Below are positions 14,173 to 20,404 of a stretch of DNA of 23,319 nucleotides, one piece after another (positions within the stretch are counted from its first letter, which is position 1; each line of letters begins with the position of its first letter). Below the pieces are notes generated by a model. It worked only from the letters and a program-made list of their open reading frames with translations, was not told the DNA's origin and did no database searches. This DNA is from Bacillota bacterium. GTDB taxonomy: Bacteria > Bacillota > Clostridia > Christensenellales > Aristaeellaceae. Position numbers and translations under genes: made by a program. The stretch covers positions 1 through 23,319 of the forward strand of contig JAEZTD010000357.1 in NCBI GenBank assembly GCA_023443705.1, read 5' to 3'.

Positions 14173-14994
14173 TTAGAAAAAGATTTCCATGCCGTCGTGG
14201 GCTACAATAAAGCCTTCCGCGGCGAGCGATAGCTGCCGGTGGCTGACATGGCTGTTGTGGGAGATGTGGCTGAGCGCGAAGATCGCGCCCGGCCGCGCCG
14301 CACCCGATCGCGTCAAAGCTTCTCGGACGCGCCGGCAGTTGGGCAGGCCCATGTGGTGGTCTCCGGTGTCGCTCAGGCCGCTGGTGCAGTCCAAGGATAC
14401 GAAGTCCAATTCCATTCCTGCGAGGAACTCCATCGTGTCCGCCCGGAGCTCGCCGGAATCGTGGGCGTAGAAAAGCTTCTTGCCGCCCGCTTCCACCACG
14501 TAGTTGAGTGCTTCCTCGCTGGGCTTGTGGTTTGCACGCACCGCCGTGACGGTGTGGGCGCCAATCCGAACGCGCTCAAAGGGCTTGATGCGGCGGAAGA
14601 ACAGCCGCCCGCCGCCGGTGGGCTCGTGCTTTTTGACGAGCTCCGCCGCCAGCAGTTCCCCGCACTTCTCGTTGCCGACCACCTGAAGTGGCGGCGCATC
14701 GCCGAGGTCGGCGTAGTGGGGGAGGCGGGTCATCAGGTCCCACACGGCGAAGTGGTCGGTGTGGGTGTGGGTGACGAGGGCCGCGGCGAGAGCGGCGTAG
14801 TCCAGGCCATCCCGGAGCATCTGAAAGTAGGCGTCCGGCGGAAAATCCAGCTTGATCTTACCGTCCACCAGCGCGCCGGAACGCGTGCGCACCTCGTTAC
14901 CGCCCACGGCCCGGGCGGCGCGGCAGGTTTCGCAGGTGCAGAACATTGCGGGGATGCCCTCGTAAGCGCCGGTTCCCTGATAGCGAATCACCAT
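14173..14994 (-). CDS. PhnP-like metallo-beta-lactamase-fold hydrolase
   Basis: 273 aa. An MBL-fold protein with the metal motif HTHTDH at 76-81, further histidine/aspartate ligands in FYAHDSGE and LDCTSG segments, and an N-terminal cysteine cluster CTCETC (Cys19, 21, 24) that resembles the structural zinc site of PhnP. PhnP itself is a phosphoribosyl cyclic phosphodiesterase of phosphonate degradation; no other phn genes are here, so the substrate is unknown and a general phosphodiesterase role is safer. Start ATG at 14994 has only a weak AAGGG upstream, so the start is less certain than others. TATATAAATA lies about 25 bp upstream and could be a -10 region, but no good -35 was seen. Confidence 0.85.
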   Translation of the reverse strand: MVIRYQGTGAYEGIPAMFCTCETCRAARAVGGNEVRTRSGALVDGKIKLDFPPDAYFQMLRDGLDYAALAAALVTHTHTDHFAVWDLMTRLPHYADLGDAPPLQVVGNEKCGELLAAELVKKHEPTGGGRLFFRRIKPFERVRIGAHTVTAVRANHKPSEEALNYVVEAGGKKLFYAHDSGELRADTMEFLAGMELDFVSLDCTSGLSDTGDHHMGLPNCRRVREALTRSGAARPGAIFALSHISHNSHVSHRQLSLAAEGFIVAHDGMEIFF

Positions 14995-15167
14995 GGGCGC
15001 ACCGCGCCCTTGAAACCGGTCTTATTTATATACCCCGCGCCGGGCGCTTTACGCATCGCGCCCGGACACGCTCTGCCGATCGACGGCTTCTGCAAATCGC
15101 ATTCCTCCGGTAAAGTGTTTCTGCGCCGCCCGCCTTTCAGGTTCTCCGATGGCGAACGGAGAGAGGT

Positions 15168-15593
15168 CTAGATGACGACGCCCTTTTTGAGGATGATGTT
15201 GGCGTACAGCGCGCTTTCGCCGCTGGCGACGCAGCAGTAGGCCTTGCGGGCGCGATCATAAAACTGGAAGCGCTCGACTTCCTCAATCTTCACATCGCCC
15301 TCGTATTTGGCAATGATGCGCTTGTAGTCCTCCCAGATCACCGGCACCGTGTCGTCGCCGGGGACGACCTGCATCAGCGCCACCGGCCGCTCGACAAAGG
15401 TGTCCAGCGGGAAGAGCTGCATGATCGCGTCGAGAATCGAAGGCACGCCGTGCCCGTCCAGCCGAACCAGCCGCTGCGCCATTGACGCGGCGGGGAAGTT
15501 GCCGTCGCCGATGACCAGTTCGTCGCCGTGGCCCATCTCCATCAGGATCTTGAGCAGCTCGGGGGAGAGGATCGAAGAAATGCCCTTGAGCAT
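15168..15593 (-). CDS. RbsD/FucU family sugar mutarotase
   Basis: 141 aa from ATG at 15593; an in-frame GTG three codons earlier is less well placed relative to the AAAGG site. The RbsD/FucU fold is visible in MLKGISSILSPELLKILMEM at the start, GHGDELVIGDGNFPA (His22, Asp30) and the C-terminal ASGESALYANIILKKGV segment. Family members interconvert anomers of fucose or ribose in the cytoplasm; the length and the YANIILKKG ending favour the FucU (L-fucose mutarotase) branch. It is monocistronic, with its own promoter at 15629-15657 and no fucose or ribose operon nearby, so the sugar is inferred only from family. Confidence 0.9.
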   Translation of the reverse strand: MLKGISSILSPELLKILMEMGHGDELVIGDGNFPAASMAQRLVRLDGHGVPSILDAIMQLFPLDTFVERPVALMQVVPGDDTVPVIWEDYKRIIAKYEGDVKIEEVERFQFYDRARKAYCCVASGESALYANIILKKGVVI

Positions 15594-15628
15594 AAAAAAC
15601 ACACCTTTCCGTCCATTTATCTTGTCAT

Positions 15629-15657
15629 ATTATAGCATGGGCGGATGCCCGGGGCAA
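15629..15657 (-). promoter_or_regulatory. Sigma-A promoter of the mutarotase gene
   Basis: On the minus strand TTGCCC (15652-15657), a 17-nt spacer and a perfect TATAAT (15629-15634) lie about 36 bp before the start codon. Confidence 0.8.
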
Positions 15658-15668
15658 TATAAACCTGT

Positions 15669-15702
15669 AGGCAATGAAGCGGCGCGCGCCGCTTCATTGC
15701 CT
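15669..15702. terminator. Perfect hairpin downstream of gerW
   Basis: AGGCAATGAAGCGGC (15669-15683) pairs fully with 15688-15702 around a GCGC loop. It begins 46 bp beyond the gerW stop codon on the minus strand and lies just upstream of the mutarotase promoter. There is no U-tract. Confidence 0.7.
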
Positions 15703-15748
15703 TGGAATCCGTGCGTGGACATGTCTTCGTGGCTTTGTTCGCGCTGCG

Positions 15749-16243
15749 TCAGTCCAGCGTGCCGGATGGCGTGGTCTGGGATGCGGGGGACTGATGGTTC
15801 TTCTTGTCCATCCAACGCTTGAAATCACTCACCATCTGCGGCGCGAGTTCGATGATGCGGTCCAGCGGCGCGTAAGGCTGCACCGGGAGCAGACGCACCT
15901 GTTCGCTGCTGACCACAAGGAAACCTACCGGCGATACCGACACCCCTGCGCTCGCGCCGCCCGCGAAGGGTAGTTCCTGACTCTTTGCGCCCTGTCCGCC
16001 CTGACCAATCTGTCCGTTCTGCGCGCTCTGCCCGTTCTGGCCGCCGTTCTGGGCGGGCTTCTTGCCGGACATCTCGTACTCGCCGCCGCCGGCGACAAAC
16101 CCGAAGCAGACCCTCGAAATCGGAATGATCGTCGTTCCGTCGTTGGCGGTGACGGGTTCTCCGATGACGGTGTTGACGTCCACCATATCGCGGATGTTCT
16201 CCATAGTGGCGTTCATAATGCTCTCAATCGTGTGCGTCTCCAT
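15749..16243 (-). CDS. gerW: GerW/YtfJ family sporulation protein
   Basis: 164 aa from ATG at 16243, chosen because GGGAGG lies eight bases upstream; a longer frame upstream overlaps the previous gene and has no family match. The family signature is clear: IESIMNATMENIRDMVDVNTVIGEPV (residues 7-31, given here in two parts: IESIMNATMENI and DVNTVIGEPV), TTIIPISRVCFGFVAGGGEY, and SPVGFLVVSSEQVRLLPV. A Gly/Gln/Asn-rich spacer lies at 65-88. In Bacillus the protein is needed for germination of spores in response to some nutrients; in other Firmicutes its role is unclear. It overlaps the DUF2953 gene by 31 bp, the same order as ytfI-ytfJ. Its presence suggests a spore-forming lineage. Confidence 0.93.
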   Translation of the reverse strand: METHTIESIMNATMENIRDMVDVNTVIGEPVTANDGTTIIPISRVCFGFVAGGGEYEMSGKKPAQNGGQNGQSAQNGQIGQGGQGAKSQELPFAGGASAGVSVSPVGFLVVSSEQVRLLPVQPYAPLDRIIELAPQMVSDFKRWMDKKNHQSPASQTTPSGTLD

Positions 16244-16698
16244 ATATCGATCCTCCCGGAAATTTCTTCTTGCGCCCAATGAAGCGCTGCGAGCATAATA
16301 TGTCCGGGTTTGACGTAGACCATCCCGTGAAAGCGTGCGCTGATGGGGCCTGTGGAAAAATCCGGATGAACGCGCACGCGCCCGAGGGTCAGCGCCATCA
16401 GCGCGCCGGAGAGAAGCGCGGTCATCGCCGCGTCGCCCAGGCAAAGGCTGGCGTCGCCATGAAAACGGATACGGCGGAGCAGGTAAAAAATGGAATGGAG
16501 CAGCGGTCCCCGAGGCAGCCCCGCGCCACCCGACGCGGGCAGCGTGCCGGGCGAATGCAGATGCCTCGGCGGCAGAAAAACGCCCACGCCCACCCTGACC
16601 GGAACTTCGCGCCGGGTGTCAGCGTCGACCACCAGGCAGAAGGGCAGGTTGGCCGCGTAGAACATCATCACAAAGGCCGTCCAGACATACACAACCAT
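16213..16698 (-). CDS. DUF2953-type membrane protein
   Basis: 161 aa from ATG at 16698 (AGGA eight bases upstream); a TTG 16 codons earlier, with GGAGG only two bases away, is the alternative. One hydrophobic segment at the N-terminus (VVYVWTAFVMMFYAANLPFC) is followed by a basic linker and a C-terminal region with RVRVHPDFSTGPISARFHG and a final amphipathic helix (PGHIMLAALHWAQEE). This layout and its place directly before gerW fit DUF2953 (Bacillus ytfI), whose function is unknown. It is shorter than many family members, with the middle region reduced. The 3' end overlaps gerW by 31 bp, implying coupled translation. The 150 bp upstream of it hold no clear promoter. Confidence 0.7.
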   Translation of the reverse strand: MVVYVWTAFVMMFYAANLPFCLVVDADTRREVPVRVGVGVFLPPRHLHSPGTLPASGGAGLPRGPLLHSIFYLLRRIRFHGDASLCLGDAAMTALLSGALMALTLGRVRVHPDFSTGPISARFHGMVYVKPGHIMLAALHWAQEEISGRIDIWRRTRLRAL

Positions 16699-16846
16699 GT
16701 GCGTATCCTGCGCCCGGGAGCGGAAAAATATGCAAAAAAGAATCAAAACCTCCGGTAGGGCGTGAAGGACGGCGCTGGTGGCGACTGGGAGGATGCGAGG
16801 GATTCACCCGAAACGAACAGATGGGTGAGGCAGATCGGGTGACATG

Positions 16847-16875
16847 AAAAATCCCGCTTCCCAAAGGAAACGGGA
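16847..16875 (-). terminator. Rho-independent terminator at the left repeat copy
   Basis: In minus-strand RNA the left copy of the 26-bp repeat forms UCCCG-U-UUCC-UUUG-GGAA-G-CGGGA and is followed by AUUUUU (16847-16851 on the plus strand are A). The right copy (17082-17107) lacks the U-run. It can end transcripts from the exonuclease III gene. Confidence 0.7.
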
Positions 16876-17107
16876 CCCAGAGCATCGACAAAGTCTACGT
16901 AGGGTTTCAATCGTTCCCGGCGGCGTGTACGCCGGAAACGGGATAGCGCTACCAGTGCAGATACTGGTAGCGCTATCCACACCTCTAGTCAGTGCGACGC
17001 CCGGAAATCCCGAAGGATTTCAGGCGCACGCAGGTTTCCTTCCTCCGCATCGAAAAAAACGCAGGGTTTTTCGATGCCTTGAATCCCGCTTCCCAAAGGA
17101 AACGGGA
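16850..17107. repeat. Hairpin-rich block bounded by a 26-bp direct repeat
   Basis: Two identical copies of a 26-bp sequence (16850-16875 and 17082-17107), each an imperfect hairpin of the form TCCCG-C-TTCC...GGAA-A-CGGGA, enclose 206 bp. Inside are further hairpins: CCGGCG-type at about 16914-16938, a perfect 16-bp stem GGATAGCGCTACCAGT (16941-16978), GAAATCC/GGATTTC in 17001-17028, and CATCGAAAAA/TTTTTCGATG (17048-17076). No gene fits. The rest of the 445-bp gap (16699-16849 and 17108-17143) shows nothing clear. It could be a small mobile or repeated non-coding element, or a structured RNA made on the minus strand. Confidence 0.6.
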
Positions 17108-17143
17108 TCATTGGTTCTGTTGCCATGGTCGCCGGATTGGCCG

Positions 17144-17893
17144 TCAGATCGTCAGTTCGACGGGGCAGTGGTCGGAGCCCAGAATGTCCGGGTGAATCCC
17201 CGCGCCCAGGATGCCGTCCTTGAGCTTGCGAGAGACCACAAAGTAGTCGATGCGCCAGCCGGTGTTGGAGGACCGGGCGTTCCCGAAATAGCTCCACCAG
17301 GTGTAGGCGTCCTTCTTGTCCGGGTACAGGTGGCGGAAGCTGTCCACAAAGCCGCTCTGGAGAAGGAGCGTGAACTTCTCCCGCTCTTCGTCGGTAAAGC
17401 CCGCGTTGCCGTGGTTGGACTTGGCGTTTTTGATGTCGATCTCCTGATGGGCCACGTTCAGGTCGCCGCAGAGCACCACCGGCTTCACGTCGTCCAGCGC
17501 GCGCAGGTAGGCGCGGAAGTCGTCCTCCCACTGCATGCGGTAGTCGAGCCGCGTCAGCCCCCGCTGGGCGTTGGGCGTGTAGCAGTTGACCAGCGTGAAG
17601 GCACCCATATCCAGCGTGATCAGCCGGCCCTCGCGGTCGTGCTGCTCAACCCCCATGCCAAATACCGGCGCCCCGTGGGGCACCCGGCTGAACACCGCCG
17701 TGCCGGAATACCCCGGCTTTTCGGCGCTGTGAACGATGAGGTCGTAGCCGGGGAGCGAGATGGGAACCTGCTCTTCCTTCGCCTTGACCTCCTGCAGGCA
17801 GATCACGTCCGCGTCCAGAGCCAGCATGCTGTCCACAAAACCCTTGCCCGCGCAGGCGCGTATTCCGTTGACATTCCAGGAAACCAGCCGCAT
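17144..17893 (-). CDS. xth: Exonuclease III (AP endonuclease)
   Basis: 249 aa, full length for the ExoIII/ExoA family of the EEP superfamily. Catalytic and metal residues are visible: WNVNG (Asn7), LQEVK (Glu35), GDLNVAH (Asp144, Asn146), and GSDHCPVEL (Asp241, His242), together with the family's NCYTPN and WRIDYF segments. It cuts DNA at abasic sites and degrades 3' ends in base-excision repair, in the cytoplasm. Start ATG has AAGGAGGG six to seven bases ahead. It stands alone between the CapD-like gene, which ends in a strong hairpin 95 bp upstream, and the hairpin-rich repeat block downstream. No convincing promoter was found in the 148-bp upstream gap. Confidence 0.96.
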   Translation of the reverse strand: MRLVSWNVNGIRACAGKGFVDSMLALDADVICLQEVKAKEEQVPISLPGYDLIVHSAEKPGYSGTAVFSRVPHGAPVFGMGVEQHDREGRLITLDMGAFTLVNCYTPNAQRGLTRLDYRMQWEDDFRAYLRALDDVKPVVLCGDLNVAHQEIDIKNAKSNHGNAGFTDEEREKFTLLLQSGFVDSFRHLYPDKKDAYTWWSYFGNARSSNTGWRIDYFVVSRKLKDGILGAGIHPDILGSDHCPVELTI

Positions 17894-17987
17894 GGCGGTC
17901 CCTCCTTACGTAGGTTTGAGAGGATAACTACCCTTGACGGGCGGGGGTGAAACGTGGCCGCCCGGAAGGCGCTGAGGGCGCATTCCA

Positions 17988-18015
17988 CAAGGCTTTCGGC
18001 GCGCCGAAAGCCTTG
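17988..18015. terminator. Perfect palindromic hairpin downstream of the CapD-like gene
   Basis: CAAGGCTTTCGGCG and its exact complement form a 28-nt palindrome starting 27 bp after the stop codon of the dehydratase gene on the minus strand. It has a GCGC loop when folded and no U-tract. Confidence 0.7.
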
Positions 18016-18041
18016 ACGGTGGCGTCAGACCGGCATGACTG

Positions 18042-19952
18042 TCAGGCCGTGGCGGCCTGCTTGTCCTGGGATTCGTCCCGATAGGTGGGCACCAGCACCC
18101 GGAGCGCATCACGCACCAGGGCGGGCTCCCGCCCGGCGCAGGCTTCAAGGGCGGCGAGCTTATCCTCAAAGTCGTCCCCGATTACCACGGGGCGCAGCAC
18201 GTTGATCTTGTCAAAGCGCGTGTTGTCCAGCGTTTCGGCCTCCTCGGTGAGCATCAGCTCCTCGTAGAGCTTCTCGCCGGGCCTCAGGCCGCAGTAGGCG
18301 ATCTTGACGTCTTCCTCGGGCTTCAGGCCGCTCAGGCGGATCAGATTCTTCGCCAGCTCCGCGATCCTGACCGGCGTGCCCATGTCCAATACGAAGATGT
18401 TGCCGCTCTCGCCGATGGAGGCCGCCTGCAGCACCAGCTGCGAGGCCTCCGGGATGGTCATGAAGTAGCGCGTGATCTCAGGGTGGGTGACGGTCACCGG
18501 GCCGCCTCGGGCAATCTGCTGCATGAACAGCGGGATGACGCTGCCGTTCGAGCCGAGGACGTTCCCGAACCGGACGGCCATGAACTTGGTTTTGGAGCGG
18601 CCCGCCATCCACTGCAGGATCATCTCGGTCACGCGCTTGGTCGCGCCCATGACGTTGGTGGGGTTGACCGCCTTGTCGGTGGACAGCGTGACCATGCGGC
18701 GCACGCCGTACTTGTCTGCGCAACGGGCGACATTCAGCGTGCCGAACACGTTGTTTTTGACCGCCTCGGCGGGGCTGAACTCCATCAGCGGCACGTGCTT
18801 GTGGGCTGCGGCGTGGAAGACGACCTCCGGCTGAACCATCTCGAACACCTGCTCAAGCCGCGCCACATCCCGGACGGAGCCGATCAGCACCGTTAGCGGC
18901 AGGCCCTTGCCGTATTTCGCACCCAGCTCGTTGGCCAGCTCGTAGGCGTTGTTTTCATAGATGTCGAAGATTACGAGCCGCTTGGGCGCAAAGCGCGCAA
19001 TCTGCCGGCACAGCTCCGAGCCGATGGAGCCGCCGCCGCCGGTCACCAGCACCACCCGGTCCTTCAGGTAGGCGGAGATCGTGCCCATGTCCAGGTGTAC
19101 CTCTTCGCGGCAGAGGAGGTCGGCGATGTTTACGTCCCGGGTCTCGCCGATTTTTTCGGTGTTGCCGGTCACATCCCGGAGGGTCGGCACCAGCTTCAGC
19201 TTGCAGTCGGTCTTTGTGCAGACGTCCAGGATTTCCTTGCGCTGCGCGAGGGAGGCCGACGGGATCGCGATGACGATCTCGTTGATGTCGTATTTTTTTG
19301 CATAGTTCGGAATGTTCTCGATGCCCCGGAGTACCGGGATGCCCATGATGCGGGTGCCCGCCTTGCCCGGATCGTCGTCCACGGCCACCACGGGCAGCCC
19401 GTCGCGGAAGCCGCGGGCGTTGAGCTCGCGGATCAGGTTCGCGCCGGCCCAGCCCGCGCCCACCACCATGACCCGGGTGCAGGCATCCTTCTTGAGCGCG
19501 CGGTTTTTGACGCCGATCTGGTTGATCAGCCGAACGCCAAAGCGCTGCGCGCCGGCCATCATCATCAGAAGCAGCCAAGCGATCGGGTAGACCGTCTTCG
19601 AACCCATGATGAAGTGGTTTGGGTCCTGGAAGACGTCCATCACCATGCCGAAGGCGAGCGTCGAGGCCATCGTCAGCCCCGTACCGATCATGATGTGCAG
19701 CGCGTCCCCGACGCTGGCGTAGCGCCAGAGCGTGCGGTACATCTTGGTCACATAAAAGGAAAGAAGCCCCAGCGCCGTCATCAGCGGCCAGAGGTTCGCG
19801 TAGATGCGGATTTGGAAGAGCGGAACGCTCGGCTCGTAGCGCATCCGCATCGCCAGGAGCATCGAAAGGTTGATGATCACGGCGTCAAACAGCACCTGCG
19901 CGACGAGAAACCCGATCGAGCGGAGGCGGCTAACGTTGGATTCCTTGTTCAT
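18042..19952 (-). CDS. Membrane-bound UDP-sugar 4,6-dehydratase (CapD/PglF/WbpM type)
   Basis: 636 aa, the size of long-form membrane-bound dehydratases such as PglF, WbpM and CapD. Four hydrophobic segments in residues 12-140 anchor it. A CoA-binding-like Rossmann domain follows (VVGAGWAGANL, 163-173), then the catalytic SDR domain with TGGGGSIG (304-311) and the active-site block STDKAVNPTNVMGATKR (424-440; Thr425, Asp426, Lys427, Met435 in place of Tyr, Lys439), as known for this group. It converts UDP-GlcNAc-type sugars to 4-keto-6-deoxy intermediates for surface polysaccharide or glycoprotein glycans at the inner face of the membrane. Start ATG has AAGGAG upstream and a promoter at 20013-20041. 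No glycosyltransferases are adjacent. Confidence 0.94.
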   Translation of the reverse strand: MNKESNVSRLRSIGFLVAQVLFDAVIINLSMLLAMRMRYEPSVPLFQIRIYANLWPLMTALGLLSFYVTKMYRTLWRYASVGDALHIMIGTGLTMASTLAFGMVMDVFQDPNHFIMGSKTVYPIAWLLLMMMAGAQRFGVRLINQIGVKNRALKKDACTRVMVVGAGWAGANLIRELNARGFRDGLPVVAVDDDPGKAGTRIMGIPVLRGIENIPNYAKKYDINEIVIAIPSASLAQRKEILDVCTKTDCKLKLVPTLRDVTGNTEKIGETRDVNIADLLCREEVHLDMGTISAYLKDRVVLVTGGGGSIGSELCRQIARFAPKRLVIFDIYENNAYELANELGAKYGKGLPLTVLIGSVRDVARLEQVFEMVQPEVVFHAAAHKHVPLMEFSPAEAVKNNVFGTLNVARCADKYGVRRMVTLSTDKAVNPTNVMGATKRVTEMILQWMAGRSKTKFMAVRFGNVLGSNGSVIPLFMQQIARGGPVTVTHPEITRYFMTIPEASQLVLQAASIGESGNIFVLDMGTPVRIAELAKNLIRLSGLKPEEDVKIAYCGLRPGEKLYEELMLTEEAETLDNTRFDKINVLRPVVIGDDFEDKLAALEACAGREPALVRDALRVLVPTYRDESQDKQAATA

Positions 19953-20012
19953 TGGTACGGCTCTCCTTCAAGCCCGGCCGCGCGTCAAAATGGCCGGACG
20001 GTTGCGCGTATC

Positions 20013-20041
20013 ATTATAGCACACGCGGCGCGTACAGGCAA
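20013..20041 (-). promoter_or_regulatory. Sigma-A promoter of the CapD-like gene
   Basis: On the minus strand TTGCCT (20036-20041), a 17-nt spacer and a perfect TATAAT (20013-20018) lie about 60 bp before the start codon. Confidence 0.8.
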
Positions 20042-20070
20042 CAACGCCCAGAACCTGCCGGGACTGTAAA

Positions 20071-20345
20071 GAGTTGACGGGAGTCGCTCACGTTGGCAGA
20101 TACGCTAAACCAGCACGGATGCAGGCGCTAGAACAGCAAGCCGTTCCAGCCCAAGGGGTAACGAGAGCCGAAGCCCCCGGATAAAGGCAGCCGGAGGTTC
20201 TGTTCTTTGAGGTAGGGAGCCGCAGAAACGGTAGCGCACGAGGCGACCATGGCGAAAAGAGGATCGAGCGTGTACGGCCGCAGGCTGTAGTCTCTGTCGC
20301 ATGCAAGTCCGACCGTGAATCGTAGATTCACAGGACTTGCATTTC
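20071..20345 (+). ncRNA. Candidate structured non-coding RNA
   Basis: This part of a 452-bp gene-free gap has no convincing gene but much local complementarity: GCTAGAAC/GTTCCAGC (about 20128-20149), GGGG/CCCC (about 20155-20178), CCCCCGG/CCGGAGG around 20174-20197, GCACG/CGTGT (about 20236-20273) and a strong nested 3' hairpin (20301-20342) followed by a short T-rich run. Minus-strand reading gives several overlapping short open frames, as expected for the complement of a GC-rich structured RNA. The strand is inferred from the 3' hairpin. Size and setting could fit a conserved Firmicutes RNA such as the raiA motif, but I cannot verify this. No clear promoter was found. Confidence 0.4.
20301..20342. 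terminator. Nested hairpin, possible bidirectional terminator
   Basis: ATGCAAGTCC (20301-20310) pairs with 20333-20342, and inside it GTGAATC (20315-20321) pairs with GATTCAC (20325-20331) around a 3-nt loop. On the plus strand TTTCG follows. It may be the 3' end of the candidate RNA. Confidence 0.5.
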
Positions 20346-20374
20346 GCTGTCAAAAGACGGAGTATTTTGACAGC
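20346..20374. repeat. Perfect 10-bp inverted repeat
   Basis: GCTGTCAAAA (20346-20355) and TTTTGACAGC (20365-20374) are separated by 9 nt. It is adjacent to the nested hairpin on one side and the mannosidase terminator on the other. It could be an operator-like site or a weak hairpin. Confidence 0.5.
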
Positions 20375-20379
20375 ATGAA

Positions 20380-20398
20380 GGGGCCGCGGCGCGGCCCC
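20380..20398 (-). terminator. Hairpin downstream of the beta-mannosidase gene
   Basis: GGGGCCGC/GCGGCCCC (20380-20387 and 20391-20398, 3-nt loop) begins six bases after the mannosidase stop codon. On the minus strand it is followed by TTCATGCTGTC, a poor U-tract. Confidence 0.6.
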
Positions 20399-20404
20399 GA
20401 ACGA

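Noticed and set aside
15749..16444. Longer N-terminus for GerW
   Set aside because: The extra 67 residues are Arg-rich and come from the DUF2953 gene in another frame; the family start and ribosome binding site fit ATG at 16243.
16850..17107. CRISPR array
   Set aside because: Only two repeat copies exist, 206 bp apart, and the interior is palindromic; no regular spacers and no cas genes.
20128..20331. 67-aa minus-strand protein
   Set aside because: Two other minus-strand frames are open over the same bases, there is no good ribosome binding site, and the DNA is full of inverted repeats; a structured RNA or non-coding DNA is more likely.
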